This document shows positions 8,055-15,034 of a stretch of 17,157 bases of DNA, piece after piece. The notes under the pieces are model-generated. The model saw only the letters and a program-made list of their open reading frames with translations, searched no databases and was not told the DNA's origin. Each line of letters begins with the position of its first letter. The stretch's first letter is position 1. The stretch is from positions 1 through 17,157 of the forward strand of contig DMBU01000104.1 in the NCBI GenBank assembly GCA_003446015.1. Direction: 5' to 3'. The position numbers and the translations under genes were made by a program. The DNA is from Bacteroidales bacterium. Lineage in GTDB: Bacteria; Bacteroidota; Bacteroidia; Bacteroidales; UBA12077.

Positions 8055-8828
8055 CTAGCTCTTGGGATTCTCTATCCAATTCATAAATTCCGTTACTTTT
8101 AACCGACTTACAATAAGTTGTTCATTCAGTTTAAGCTTGGTTTTTATAACAACTTTTCTGTTGAAATAGGGTTGAATTTCGTTTATGGCTGCACGATTAA
8201 TTAAAACTTGCCGATTAATTCTAAAAAATTGACCGGAATTGGTTTCATTTTCAATATCCATGATTGGTTTAAATACTGCATGTTTTTGATTATCGAAAGT
8301 GTATGCATAAACTATTTCAGTATCAACAAGGAAAAGGGCAATATTTGATATTAATATTGGAATATAACTCTCTTTGAATCGAACAAGGATTGCTGTTTTA
8401 AAATTTTTCTTATGTTCTAATGCACTTTTAAGTATATTCAGTATTTCAGATTCAAGTTTAATCGATTGCTTTAAATTTTCAAATTTTGTAAAGGCTGCCT
8501 TAACTTCTTCTTCTTTAATTGGCTTAAGAATGTATTCTATCCCGTTTGTTTTGAAAGCCTGTAAAGAGTACTGGTCGTATGCAGTGCAAAAAATAACAGG
8601 GCATTTAACCTGAACCATGGAAAAGATTTCGAAGCTGAGGCCATCAGCAAGCTGAATATCCATAAAAATCAAATCAGGGAGGTTTCTTGAATCAGATAAA
8701 TAATCCACAGATTTTTGGATACTTCCAAGAATTGCCATTATTTCCGTGTTTGGTTGAACCTGAATAATAATATCTTTTAAAATACCGGCAGTTTTAGGTT
8801 CGTCCTCTATGATTAAGATTTTCATCAT
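8055..8828 (-). CDS. LytTR-family response regulator, second pair
   Basis: This 257-residue regulator has a receiver domain (about residues 3-125) with pocket E8-D9, phosphoacceptor Asp57 in LIFMDIQLADG, FCTAYDQYS as the switch region and the conserved Lys in ILKPIKEEE. A helical linker (about 125-150) leads to a LytTR domain (about 155-255) with ILVRFKESYIPI, the FRINRQVLINRAAINEI segment and a C-terminal VSRLKVTEFMNWI. The centre of the LytTR domain is less canonical than in the other regulator of this window. It is encoded 3 bases after its kinase on the minus strand and converges on the barrel-like gene ending at 8025, with only 29 bases between. The 25 to 30 bases between the converging genes hold no clear terminator. 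Confidence 0.93.
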   Translation of the reverse strand: MMKILIIEDEPKTAGILKDIIIQVQPNTEIMAILGSIQKSVDYLSDSRNLPDLIFMDIQLADGLSFEIFSMVQVKCPVIFCTAYDQYSLQAFKTNGIEYILKPIKEEEVKAAFTKFENLKQSIKLESEILNILKSALEHKKNFKTAILVRFKESYIPILISNIALFLVDTEIVYAYTFDNQKHAVFKPIMDIENETNSGQFFRINRQVLINRAAINEIQPYFNRKVVIKTKLKLNEQLIVSRLKVTEFMNWIENPKS

Positions 8829-8831
8829 TTT

Positions 8832-9863
8832 TTATGCATTTAATAGCTTAATTTTAACTCTAAAGACTGATTCATCAGAGAAAATATGGATTCCATCCGT
8901 TACTCCCAACAGGCTATATCTTTGTTCCAGATTTTGTAAACCAAATCCGGATTGTTCACTAAGAGTCAATTTTGGTTGAAAATTATTTTCGACTATTAAG
9001 CTATCAGGGTTTGTATAAAATATGTTTATTTTCAAAGGTTTATCCTGAGAAATGATATTGTGTTTGATGCAATTTTCCAAAAGTAATTGCAAACTGAATG
9101 TTGGTATTTTTAGATTCAGGAAATTCTCCGGGATATCAATATTTAAAGACATCATTTTCTCAAATCTTGCAAAAAGCATGAACATATAATCGTTTGCAAA
9201 ATCAAGTTCCTCCTTTAAAGGAACAATCTCTTTTTCTCTTTTTAATAATAACTGCCGGTAAATTTCAGAAAGTTTGACGACGAAAATTTCAGAGTTTTTG
9301 TTATTAGAACGGATCATTGATCGTAGTGTGGATAGAGAATTAAATAGGAAATGGGGATTAACCTGCTGGCGTAATATTTCAAATTGCGCCATTATATTTT
9401 CTGTTTTGAGTTTCTGATTCTGCAAAAGTGTTTCCTGAGCCTTTTTATCGGTGTTAAGTGCATATTGAAAAATGCAAATAAAAAAAATGCTAACAATACC
9501 TCTTAAAATAATAAAAGAATTTATATTCTCTTTGCGCGTAGCCATGATATTGAGTTCATTTCTGATGTAAATACCAATAATATAAAATAAACCTAATAGG
9601 ATGCTGGTAAATACAATTAAAATTAGAATCTTGTTTAGGTTACTAATTTTTTTATTTGATTTTTCAAAAAAAGTAAATAGAAAAGAAATAGTATACCAGC
9701 TTACGATAAGAAATATGAACGTTGCAGTCCAACTAAGCAGAATATTTAAAAAATTTGTTTCAGAGTAGTATTGGCTGTTGTTTAGTAAATTAAATGCCGA
9801 TAATAAAACAGAAAAGACAATACCAATGTTCCAGTATTTTATTTTTTGTAAACTAAAATTCAT
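8832..9863 (-). CDS. LytS-type sensor histidine kinase, second pair
   Basis: This 343-residue inner-membrane kinase belongs to the same class as the one at 5621 but is a distant paralogue. Hydrophobic helices lie at about residues 11-28, 38-64, 78-100 and 117-136. A coiled linker (KKAQETLLQNQKLKTENI) precedes the motif LRQQVNPHFLFNSLSTLRS with phosphoacceptor His171. The N-box is LQLLLENCIKHNI and the G-box is SGFGLQNLEQRYSLL. The regulator gene follows after 3 bases. No clear promoter was found in the 226 bases upstream. The topology lacks a large periplasmic domain, so the input is probably membrane-proximal. Confidence 0.93.
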   Translation of the reverse strand: MNFSLQKIKYWNIGIVFSVLLSAFNLLNNSQYYSETNFLNILLSWTATFIFLIVSWYTISFLFTFFEKSNKKISNLNKILILIVFTSILLGLFYIIGIYIRNELNIMATRKENINSFIILRGIVSIFFICIFQYALNTDKKAQETLLQNQKLKTENIMAQFEILRQQVNPHFLFNSLSTLRSMIRSNNKNSEIFVVKLSEIYRQLLLKREKEIVPLKEELDFANDYMFMLFARFEKMMSLNIDIPENFLNLKIPTFSLQLLLENCIKHNIISQDKPLKINIFYTNPDSLIVENNFQPKLTLSEQSGFGLQNLEQRYSLLGVTDGIHIFSDESVFRVKIKLLNA

Positions 9864-10089
9864 AATTGTAAAATCTATATTTTAAATTTAGAAATGATAA
9901 AATTTGTTAAATTCTTTCTTATAAAATGTTATACTTTATATATTTTTTATTGTATCTGGTTTCTATCAGTCAAATAGTTGCGATAATTTTGTATGTATGC
10001 AAAATTGCACTTATTACCAAAGCTTTGGTTTGACACTTTATTGTTCTTATAATTTTATTTGTCATTAATTTTTATGCAAAATTACTTCG
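9864..10089. other. Intergenic region with a 14-base palindrome and a repeated 11-mer
   Basis: This AT-rich spacer separates the VOC gene from the second kinase gene, both on the minus strand. It contains a perfect 14-base palindrome, ACCAAAGCTTTGGT, at 10016-10029, and the word TATGCAAAATT twice, at 9996-10006 and 10073-10083, on either side of it. No run of T follows the palindrome on either strand, so an operator is as likely as a terminator. No ORF is visible. Confidence 0.4.
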
Positions 10090-10569
10090 TTAGGAGTTTT
10101 TTAAAATATCTTTCGCTGTTTGATTACCGAGTTGTTCGGCTAATCCGATAAGAAGTCCTTCTGTCCCGCGAATGTAGCAAAGCCGATAAATGTCCTCATA
10201 ATTAACCACTTCTCCAACGACCTCAGCACCGTTCTTAACAAGTCTGGATACCAATTCGTCAAGATTGTCCACCCTGAACATAATACGGAGATACCCAAGA
10301 GAGTTTACCGGAGCTGTCCTGTGGTCTGCTATAGTATGAGGGGTAAGAAATTGCGAAAGTTCAAGTCGGCTGTGGCCGTCAGGAGTAGCCATCATAGCAA
10401 CCTCTACCGACTGATTTCCAAGTCCTGTCACACGTCCGGCCCATTCACCTTCAACCATGGCCCGTCCTTCAAGTGTCAGTCCGATTTCTGTGAAAAAGGA
10501 AATGGCATTATCAAGGGATTCAACAACGATACCGACATTGTTCATTTCCATTAATTTACTTTTTTTCAT
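10090..10569 (-). CDS. VOC family (glyoxalase/bleomycin-resistance fold) protein
   Basis: The chosen ATG at 10569 gives 159 residues and starts just before the first VOC strand; the frame is open up to 10635 but that extension looks non-coding. Landmarks are NNVGIVVESLDNAISFFTEIG (first beta-alpha unit), the SRLELSQF strand, then a second module with NSLGYLRIMFRVDNLDELVSRL and EVVNYEDIYRLCYIRGTEGLLIGLAEQL. The position usually held by a metal-binding His in the first strand (HVG) is Asn11 here, so metal binding may be altered and the reaction cannot be predicted. GC content is visibly above its neighbours (32 of 60 bases at 10381-10440), which suggests a different origin or stronger expression. 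It is a single-gene unit on the minus strand. Confidence 0.85.
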   Translation of the reverse strand: MKKSKLMEMNNVGIVVESLDNAISFFTEIGLTLEGRAMVEGEWAGRVTGLGNQSVEVAMMATPDGHSRLELSQFLTPHTIADHRTAPVNSLGYLRIMFRVDNLDELVSRLVKNGAEVVGEVVNYEDIYRLCYIRGTEGLLIGLAEQLGNQTAKDILKNS

Positions 10570-11007
10570 GGTCTGTTTGTTAATGTTTCTTATTATTAAC
10601 TTATCTGTTGGTTTCCCGGTCCTTAAGTTGCGCAAAACGTTTCGTAATACTAACCTGTGCGGGTTTATTCACTGTGTTCATGAGAAAAGTTTCGCCCTGT
10701 TTCTTCTGAAAATTCGGGAATCCACCGTTAATAAAGTTTAAAAGTAGTAAAAAGCCTGCGGACAACCAAGCCCTCGCATTTTTTTTGAACAGTTGTTACA
10801 AATTGTGCGCCTATAACGACATACCTGTCAATTTACAAGCAAACTTAACTCAGAGAATATAAAACAAAGTTGTTTTGAAAGGGAAAAATTTAGTTTGAAT
10901 ACAAACTTTTTGCTAAACGTTAGCTAAGCAAAGTATTTGTAATTGTTATAATCTTTATTAATTTTATTAAACATTTTATATCTAATAAAAACAAAATATC
11001 TTAAAAC
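10570..11007. other. Non-coding region with small palindromes
   Basis: No convincing gene lies in these 438 bases. The part next to the VOC gene (to about 10760) keeps the higher GC of that gene and presumably holds its promoter. Further right are GC-richer words (CCTGCGGACAACCAAGCC near 10760, TGTGCGCCTATAACGAC near 10805), a weak AT-rich hairpin AGTTTG-AATA-CAAACT at 10892-10907 followed by T5, and a palindrome GCTAA-ACG-TTAGC at 10912-10924. The last is typical in feel of the spacer DNA found between accessory genes in Bacteroidota. The 80 bases before 11008 are very AT-rich and probably contain the promoter of the gene there. Confidence 0.4.
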
Positions 11008-11622
11008 ATGAAAAGATTAACTGTCATATTAATAGTATTACTTGCGGTAAGTTGTTATTCTCAAAATTCTAAATTAAGAATCTTTAATTCAAATGAAATT
11101 CAGTTTTATGGTTTTGATTTTAGTCATTTTAAATTAGCTGAAGCAAAAAGAATACATAATGGTAATCAAGTTAGAGATTACATATTTCCCTGGATTGGTT
11201 ATATAGATACTAAATATCCCTATTCTGAAATGAGTAAAAAAATGGGAATGAATGTTATTCCAAATTTTGAAATGACAAATAGTATAAATTTAAATGTTGA
11301 TTCAAAGGATATTGTATCTATCCAAGAGCATAAAATATCTTATGATACAATTGAAAAAGTTATAAATAATTATGAATTGATTGAGAATACAGGTATAGGG
11401 TTTGTAGCAATAGTAGAGTGTTTCTATAAAGCAACCGAAACAGCGTCTGTACACTATATATTTTTTGATATTGCTACTAGAGAAATCATAGACAATTATA
11501 GATTTACTTCAAAAAAAGCTGGTAGTTTTGGGTTAACTTCATTTTGGGGATATAACTTATATATCAATTTGAAAAAGTATATTAAAACGTATTATTTAGT
11601 TGAAAAGAAGAAATATATATAA
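11008..11622 (+). CDS. Secreted protein of unknown function
   Basis: I do not recognise a characterised family. The 204-residue product has an N-terminal signal, MKRLTVILIVLLAVSC, that could be read as a weak lipobox (AVSC, Cys16) or as a cleavable peptide ending at YSQ. The mature protein is a mixed alpha/beta sequence with IQFYGFDFSHFKLAEAK near the start, a central TGIGFVAIVECFYKATETASVHYIFFDIATREII that looks like a beta-hairpin core, and a basic, lysine-rich C-terminus (EKKKYI). It is AT-rich with no overlap to its neighbours. A 60-residue membrane protein follows 24 bases later on the same strand. Non-coding segments flank the pair, which suggests a small mobile or exchangeable unit. 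Confidence 0.75.
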   Translation: MKRLTVILIVLLAVSCYSQNSKLRIFNSNEIQFYGFDFSHFKLAEAKRIHNGNQVRDYIFPWIGYIDTKYPYSEMSKKMGMNVIPNFEMTNSINLNVDSKDIVSIQEHKISYDTIEKVINNYELIENTGIGFVAIVECFYKATETASVHYIFFDIATREIIDNYRFTSKKAGSFGLTSFWGYNLYINLKKYIKTYYLVEKKKYI

Positions 11623-11646
11623 GAATTATAACATTAAATAAATTTT

Positions 11647-11829
11647 ATGAGTATTAAAAAAAGACTAAGTTTTCCATTCATAGTTATAGCCATTGTTATA
11701 GGTGCGGCTATTTATGAGCAATTCGATTTTGAAAATTTAAAATTCGAAAAACCAGCATTAACTATTGTATATATTTTAACCTTTTTAATGACAGTTTACT
11801 TACTTTTTAAAAAACCAAAATCTAAATAA
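11647..11829 (+). CDS. Small two-helix membrane protein
   Basis: The 60-residue product starts MSIKKRLSFP and has two hydrophobic segments, about residues 9-23 (FPFIVIAIVIGAAIY) and 39-54 (LTIVYILTFLMTVYLLF), joined by a charged linker (EQFDFENLKFEKP), and ends in a basic tail (KKPKSK). The topology would place both ends inside by the positive-inside rule. It lies 24 bases after the secreted protein gene with no terminator between, so co-transcription is likely. The clean amphipathic layout and start context support a real gene despite its size. No function can be assigned. Confidence 0.6.
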   Translation: MSIKKRLSFPFIVIAIVIGAAIYEQFDFENLKFEKPALTIVYILTFLMTVYLLFKKPKSK

Positions 11830-12078
11830 GATTTAAACTGTTCACATAAAAAAAAATTGCATAAAGCTCTATTACGAAGCGCAGCCTTTAGTAATTGTGT
11901 TTTTGTAAAACATAAACGCAGCTGAAAGCTTCAAAAAGCGCCGGGAATACTAATTTTTTAATTGTCAGCATTGCAGAGCCAATTCTGAAAAACACATTGT
12001 GAAACCGCAACGAACGGAATTTATACTATAATCGTCAGAATAAAATGAAGTTTCCTGAAATTTTTCAGAGCCTTATTT

Positions 12079-12218
12079 GTAACGGTCATAGGGTTTGGAG
12101 GACTGGGAGAGTGTCGCGTTTCATTGTTTTTGTTGGATAAGTATACTTAGTTTTATATTGCCTGCAAACCACGAAATCGCGCATGGCTTGTGATGGCGTG
12201 TTATAAATTGGCCGTCAC
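12079..12218. repeat. 140-base non-coding segment bracketed by imperfect inverted ends
   Basis: GTAACGGTCA at 12079-12088 and the reverse complement of TGGCCGTCAC at 12209-12218 (GTGACGGCCA) agree in 8 of 10 bases. The DNA between is richer in G and C than its flanks (for example GGGTTTGGAGGACTGGGAG from 12091, and CACGAAATCGCGCATGGC near 12170) and has no ORF. It may be a copy of a dispersed non-coding element of the genome, but only one copy is in view. The ends do not match the RYYYAAC/GTTRRRY core of integron attC sites. Confidence 0.35.
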
Positions 12219-12289
12219 TAACAACCTTGTCAGTTTATTACTTATTATCAACGAAGTGCTAAATTGTTTTAGTTTTTAGAAATAGCAAA

Positions 12290-12305
12290 GTGCCCGAAAG
12301 GGCAC
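12290..12305 (-). terminator. Hairpin terminator of the kinase/nuclease operon
   Basis: On the minus strand GTGCCC-TTTC-GGGCAC forms a perfect 6-base-pair GC-rich stem, followed by TTTGCTATTTCT. It starts 27 bases beyond the stop codon at 12332. The T tract is short, so termination may be incomplete. Confidence 0.65.
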
Positions 12306-12331
12306 AATAAATTTAAATATATTCTTATATC

Positions 12332-12961
12332 TTAAAAATTGTTAGCAAAACTTTCAGATAAATGATAATAGGCTATTTTGTTTTTTGGTTTTTCTAACTT
12401 AGGATCAATAATAATTTCTGATTTCTCCTCAAAAACCGAAATAAGTCCAACATTACTATTTTCTAATAATTCTTGGTCAACCCGATGAACAAACTCAGCA
12501 GAAATAGCAAGATATGTTTTATGAGAATAATTTTTATAACGTAATGCTTGATAAAAACCGTTTTTCCAATCTTTTAACTTTGCTTCAATTGAATAAATTT
12601 CCTTTAATGATGGTTCAAAGCGTTCTTTAATAATTAATGTATCATTATCACAGAAAGTTAAAAGATCGAGATTTTCTAAATATTTTAAAGCATAATATGT
12701 TTTATCCTTTTTGAGAGAATATTTTTTTATGAATTCTTCTGGGTTTATTCTTTTATTCTTCCTACTAAAATATTCACACAAATAAAACATTGCTTCAAAA
12801 TCACATAAGGAAGCATTGCGCTTTATTATTCTTGTTGTAAAAACTAAGTCTGCAATTCCTAATCCAGATGCAAACTCTTCAACGAAATATTCGGTGTTAA
12901 ATTGTTTGCTGAGACTATCTCTTAAAACAGGAATCATATCTTTTTCATATCTAAACATCAT
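12332..12961 (-). CDS. PD-(D/E)XK nuclease-like protein with an inserted winged helix
   Basis: I read this 209-residue protein as a restriction-endonuclease-fold member. The catalytic pattern visible is Asp38 in GIADLVFTTRI, then, after an insertion, IEAKLKDW with Glu126 and Lys128, followed by GFYQALRYKNYSHKTYLAI, the QxxxY helix and strand that close the fold in many such nucleases. The insertion (about residues 50-112) resembles a winged helix-turn-helix: two helices, then PEEFIKKYSLKKDKTYYALKYLENLDLL as recognition unit and DNDTLIIK as the wing. A final part contains VGLISVFEEKSEIIID. The fold call is by motif only; an Sce7726-like or Holliday-type nuclease is possible. It starts 15 bases after the kinase gene and is followed by a terminator, so it is the last gene of a two-gene operon. 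Confidence 0.65.
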   Translation of the reverse strand: MMFRYEKDMIPVLRDSLSKQFNTEYFVEEFASGLGIADLVFTTRIIKRNASLCDFEAMFYLCEYFSRKNKRINPEEFIKKYSLKKDKTYYALKYLENLDLLTFCDNDTLIIKERFEPSLKEIYSIEAKLKDWKNGFYQALRYKNYSHKTYLAISAEFVHRVDQELLENSNVGLISVFEEKSEIIIDPKLEKPKNKIAYYHLSESFANNF

Positions 12962-12976
12962 CGCAAATTAATAAAA

Positions 12977-15034
12977 TTACTTATTAAGTTCCACAAAAAC
13001 TTCTCTCCAATTATACAAATGCTGATAATCATTTGGTTTAAAGATCTCTCTTAGTTTTTTATAATTTGAAATTGCTTCATCAATTCTTTGAATAAAATAA
13101 TTAATTCGTTTTATTGGCTCTATGCTTTTAACTACATTTATTTCATTATATATTGATTCCAAAAAGTGTAATTTATTATTTTGAGATTCAATCATCTGAA
13201 TATAATTTTTTCTATTACAATACAAACAATCACAACTACCAAATGTTTCATTAATTACATTTAATTTTACAGGAGATCTCTTATCAACAGATACTGTACC
13301 TAACAACTTCGGTACGTAATATCTTTCATATAAATTATACGATTCTGATTCTTCTTTATATAAATTTTCATAAAAACTATCAAATCGCGCTGCTCCACTA
13401 GAGAATCCTGCTATTCCAGCACACAAAAGACCTATACCTATTGAATTAAGTCTACCTGCAATAACAGGTTTACCTGTATTTGATTGTAAATCTCGTAAAG
13501 TTGAAATATAGTGGAACAAAACAGATTTATTTGATTTATTATCAATGCAATCAACATAAATAAAATAACCATCACAATCAAATGCTGAAAATAAATTAAG
13601 AATATCAAGTTGGTATTTTGGATCAAGTAAGCTATTTCCATTTAAACAAATACCTGCATACAATGGTTTATTAATTAGATCAGGTTTTGAAAATTTATAA
13701 TCTAAACTTTCTTTTAGCAACTTAACATCCAAATCAAACCATTCAGCAACAGGATTTCTACGCTGAGTTGCAGGAACATTGCTATTATGAATATAATGGT
13801 ATGGAGAAATTAAAATGTCTGCACCCAATTTTAATTGTTCTTCTAAAACTTGCTGAACGTATTCTTGTTTTTTATGATTTTTTTCCAAATATGAAGGAGT
13901 TATAACTTCGAATTTAGGTGGAGAATAAGGTAAAGCCTGTAATCCTTTTACATCTTGTTGTGCAGGATATGCTAAACGCATCGTTGCTGGATCAATTATT
14001 GTTACAAATTGATCAGAACCTATCATCTTAACAATATTTTTCAAATTTTGATGATTAGCAGGAAATTCTACAAATAATTTCTCCTTATAATTCTTTATAA
14101 ATGTTTCAAGCACCTTTTTTTCATTCCAAACTCGATGATAAAATCTTGGAGTTAAATCGAATACTTCTTTTTTAGACACTTTAATATCTTGCTCTAATTC
14201 ATCAATCAATAAGTTAATATTGGGAAACCTTTTATATGGCTGCTTTTCTAAAAGCTTTACAATAATATTTTCAAGTTTATTATTAATTAAATTATTCCAA
14301 CGTCGAGGAGGAATTGGTTGTGATGATTTAATTTTATCATATAATTCAGGTAAAGAACTAAATTCATAAGGTAGTTTACCAGTTAACATCTCATAAAATA
14401 TAACCCCAAGAGTATACAAATCACTTCTTTTGTCGATATGTTTGCTATCCGTAATTTGTTCAGGAGACATATAAAGAGGAGATCCCATTACATCACCTGT
14501 CGAAGTTATTGATGTAAAGTCAATAATTTTAGAAATCCCATAGTCTAAAATTTTAACAGAATTATTATCGCCAACAATAATATTTTCTGGTTTAAGATCT
14601 CTATGTATAATTCCTTTATTTTCATCATCACCATTAATATTATGTAGATTTTCAATTCCATATAGAATTTGAGAAAATATTTTTTTTAATGTTTTTTCAT
14701 CTAAAAGCTTACTTTGAAGTATTTTTCTTAAAGTAATTCCATGAGCAAATTCCATTACTAAGAAATATGAAGTAACACCCATTGAATCAGCTTTAAAATC
14801 ATCAACATATTTTATCAAATTTGGATGATTAACGGATTTCATTATATCAATTTCTCGTTTTATTCGATTATTGTCTCCTTTTTCCCTAAATTCTTTAAGA
14901 ACATAATCTTCTCTAAATATCTTAATTGCATACAACTCTCCATCTTTTTGAGCTTTAAATACAGACCCAAATCCACCACTATCAATAAAATCTAAAATAT
15001 TATAACCATTAACATTAGTACCAATTATCGACAT
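12977..15034 (-). CDS. Ser/Thr protein kinase fused to a TGT-like TIM-barrel domain
   Basis: Residues 10-285 are a Hanks-type kinase: glycine loop DSGGFGSVF (18-26), ATP-anchoring Lys38 in YAIKIF, Glu61 in the C helix, HRDLKPEN (144-151), DYG (164-166, for DFG), SPE (190-192) and SDLYTLGVIFYEMLTGKLPY (204-223). The first Gly of the loop is Asp18. No transmembrane segment is seen, so it is cytoplasmic. Residues 295-630 look like a TIM barrel of the tRNA-guanine transglycosylase superfamily: LGADILISPY (403-412), FDCDGYFIYVD (485-495), KPVIAGRLN...GIGLLCAGIAGF (522-544) and a zinc-type CDCLYC (601-606) with His623 downstream. The positions of the TGT catalytic and base-recognising Asp residues appear to be Ser or other residues, so it may bind rather than modify. 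It leads the operon with the nuclease-like gene. The kinase call is firm; the TGT call rests on alignment by eye. Confidence 0.85.
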   Translation of the reverse strand: MSIIGTNVNGYNILDFIDSGGFGSVFKAQKDGELYAIKIFREDYVLKEFREKGDNNRIKREIDIMKSVNHPNLIKYVDDFKADSMGVTSYFLVMEFAHGITLRKILQSKLLDEKTLKKIFSQILYGIENLHNINGDDENKGIIHRDLKPENIIVGDNNSVKILDYGISKIIDFTSITSTGDVMGSPLYMSPEQITDSKHIDKRSDLYTLGVIFYEMLTGKLPYEFSSLPELYDKIKSSQPIPPRRWNNLINNKLENIIVKLLEKQPYKRFPNINLLIDELEQDIKVSKKEVFDLTPRFYHRVWNEKKVLETFIKNYKEKLFVEFPANHQNLKNIVKMIGSDQFVTIIDPATMRLAYPAQQDVKGLQALPYSPPKFEVITPSYLEKNHKKQEYVQQVLEEQLKLGADILISPYHYIHNSNVPATQRRNPVAEWFDLDVKLLKESLDYKFSKPDLINKPLYAGICLNGNSLLDPKYQLDILNLFSAFDCDGYFIYVDCIDNKSNKSVLFHYISTLRDLQSNTGKPVIAGRLNSIGIGLLCAGIAGFSSGAARFDSFYENLYKEESESYNLYERYYVPKLLGTVSVDKRSPVKLNVINETFGSCDCLYCNRKNYIQMIESQNNKLHFLESIYNEINVVKSIEPIKRINYFIQRIDEAISNYKKLREIFKPNDYQHLYNWREVFVELNK

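Larger units (their letters stand above)
11830..12331. other. Long non-coding region between accessory genes
   Basis: These 502 bases hold no ORF that I would defend on either strand. The left half (11830-12070) is unremarkable apart from GC-richer patches such as GCGCCGGGAA near 11940. The middle holds a bracketed GC-richer segment listed separately (12079-12218), and the right end holds the terminator of the kinase/nuclease operon (12290-12305). Between 12220 and 12290 the sequence is plain AT-rich. Confidence 0.5.

Noticed and set aside
10570..10635. N-terminal extension of the VOC protein
   Set aside because: The extra 22 residues are basic, lie before the first VOC strand and have no counterpart in the fold; the ATG at 10569 is preferred.
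10457..10741. 94-residue plus-strand frame opposite the VOC gene
   Set aside because: It is antisense to the VOC gene and has no start context or domain.
10800..12230. Integron attC sites around the small accessory genes
   Set aside because: The TAACG/CTAAC-type words do not satisfy the RYYYAAC and GTTRRRY cores with the needed imperfect hairpin, and no integrase is present.
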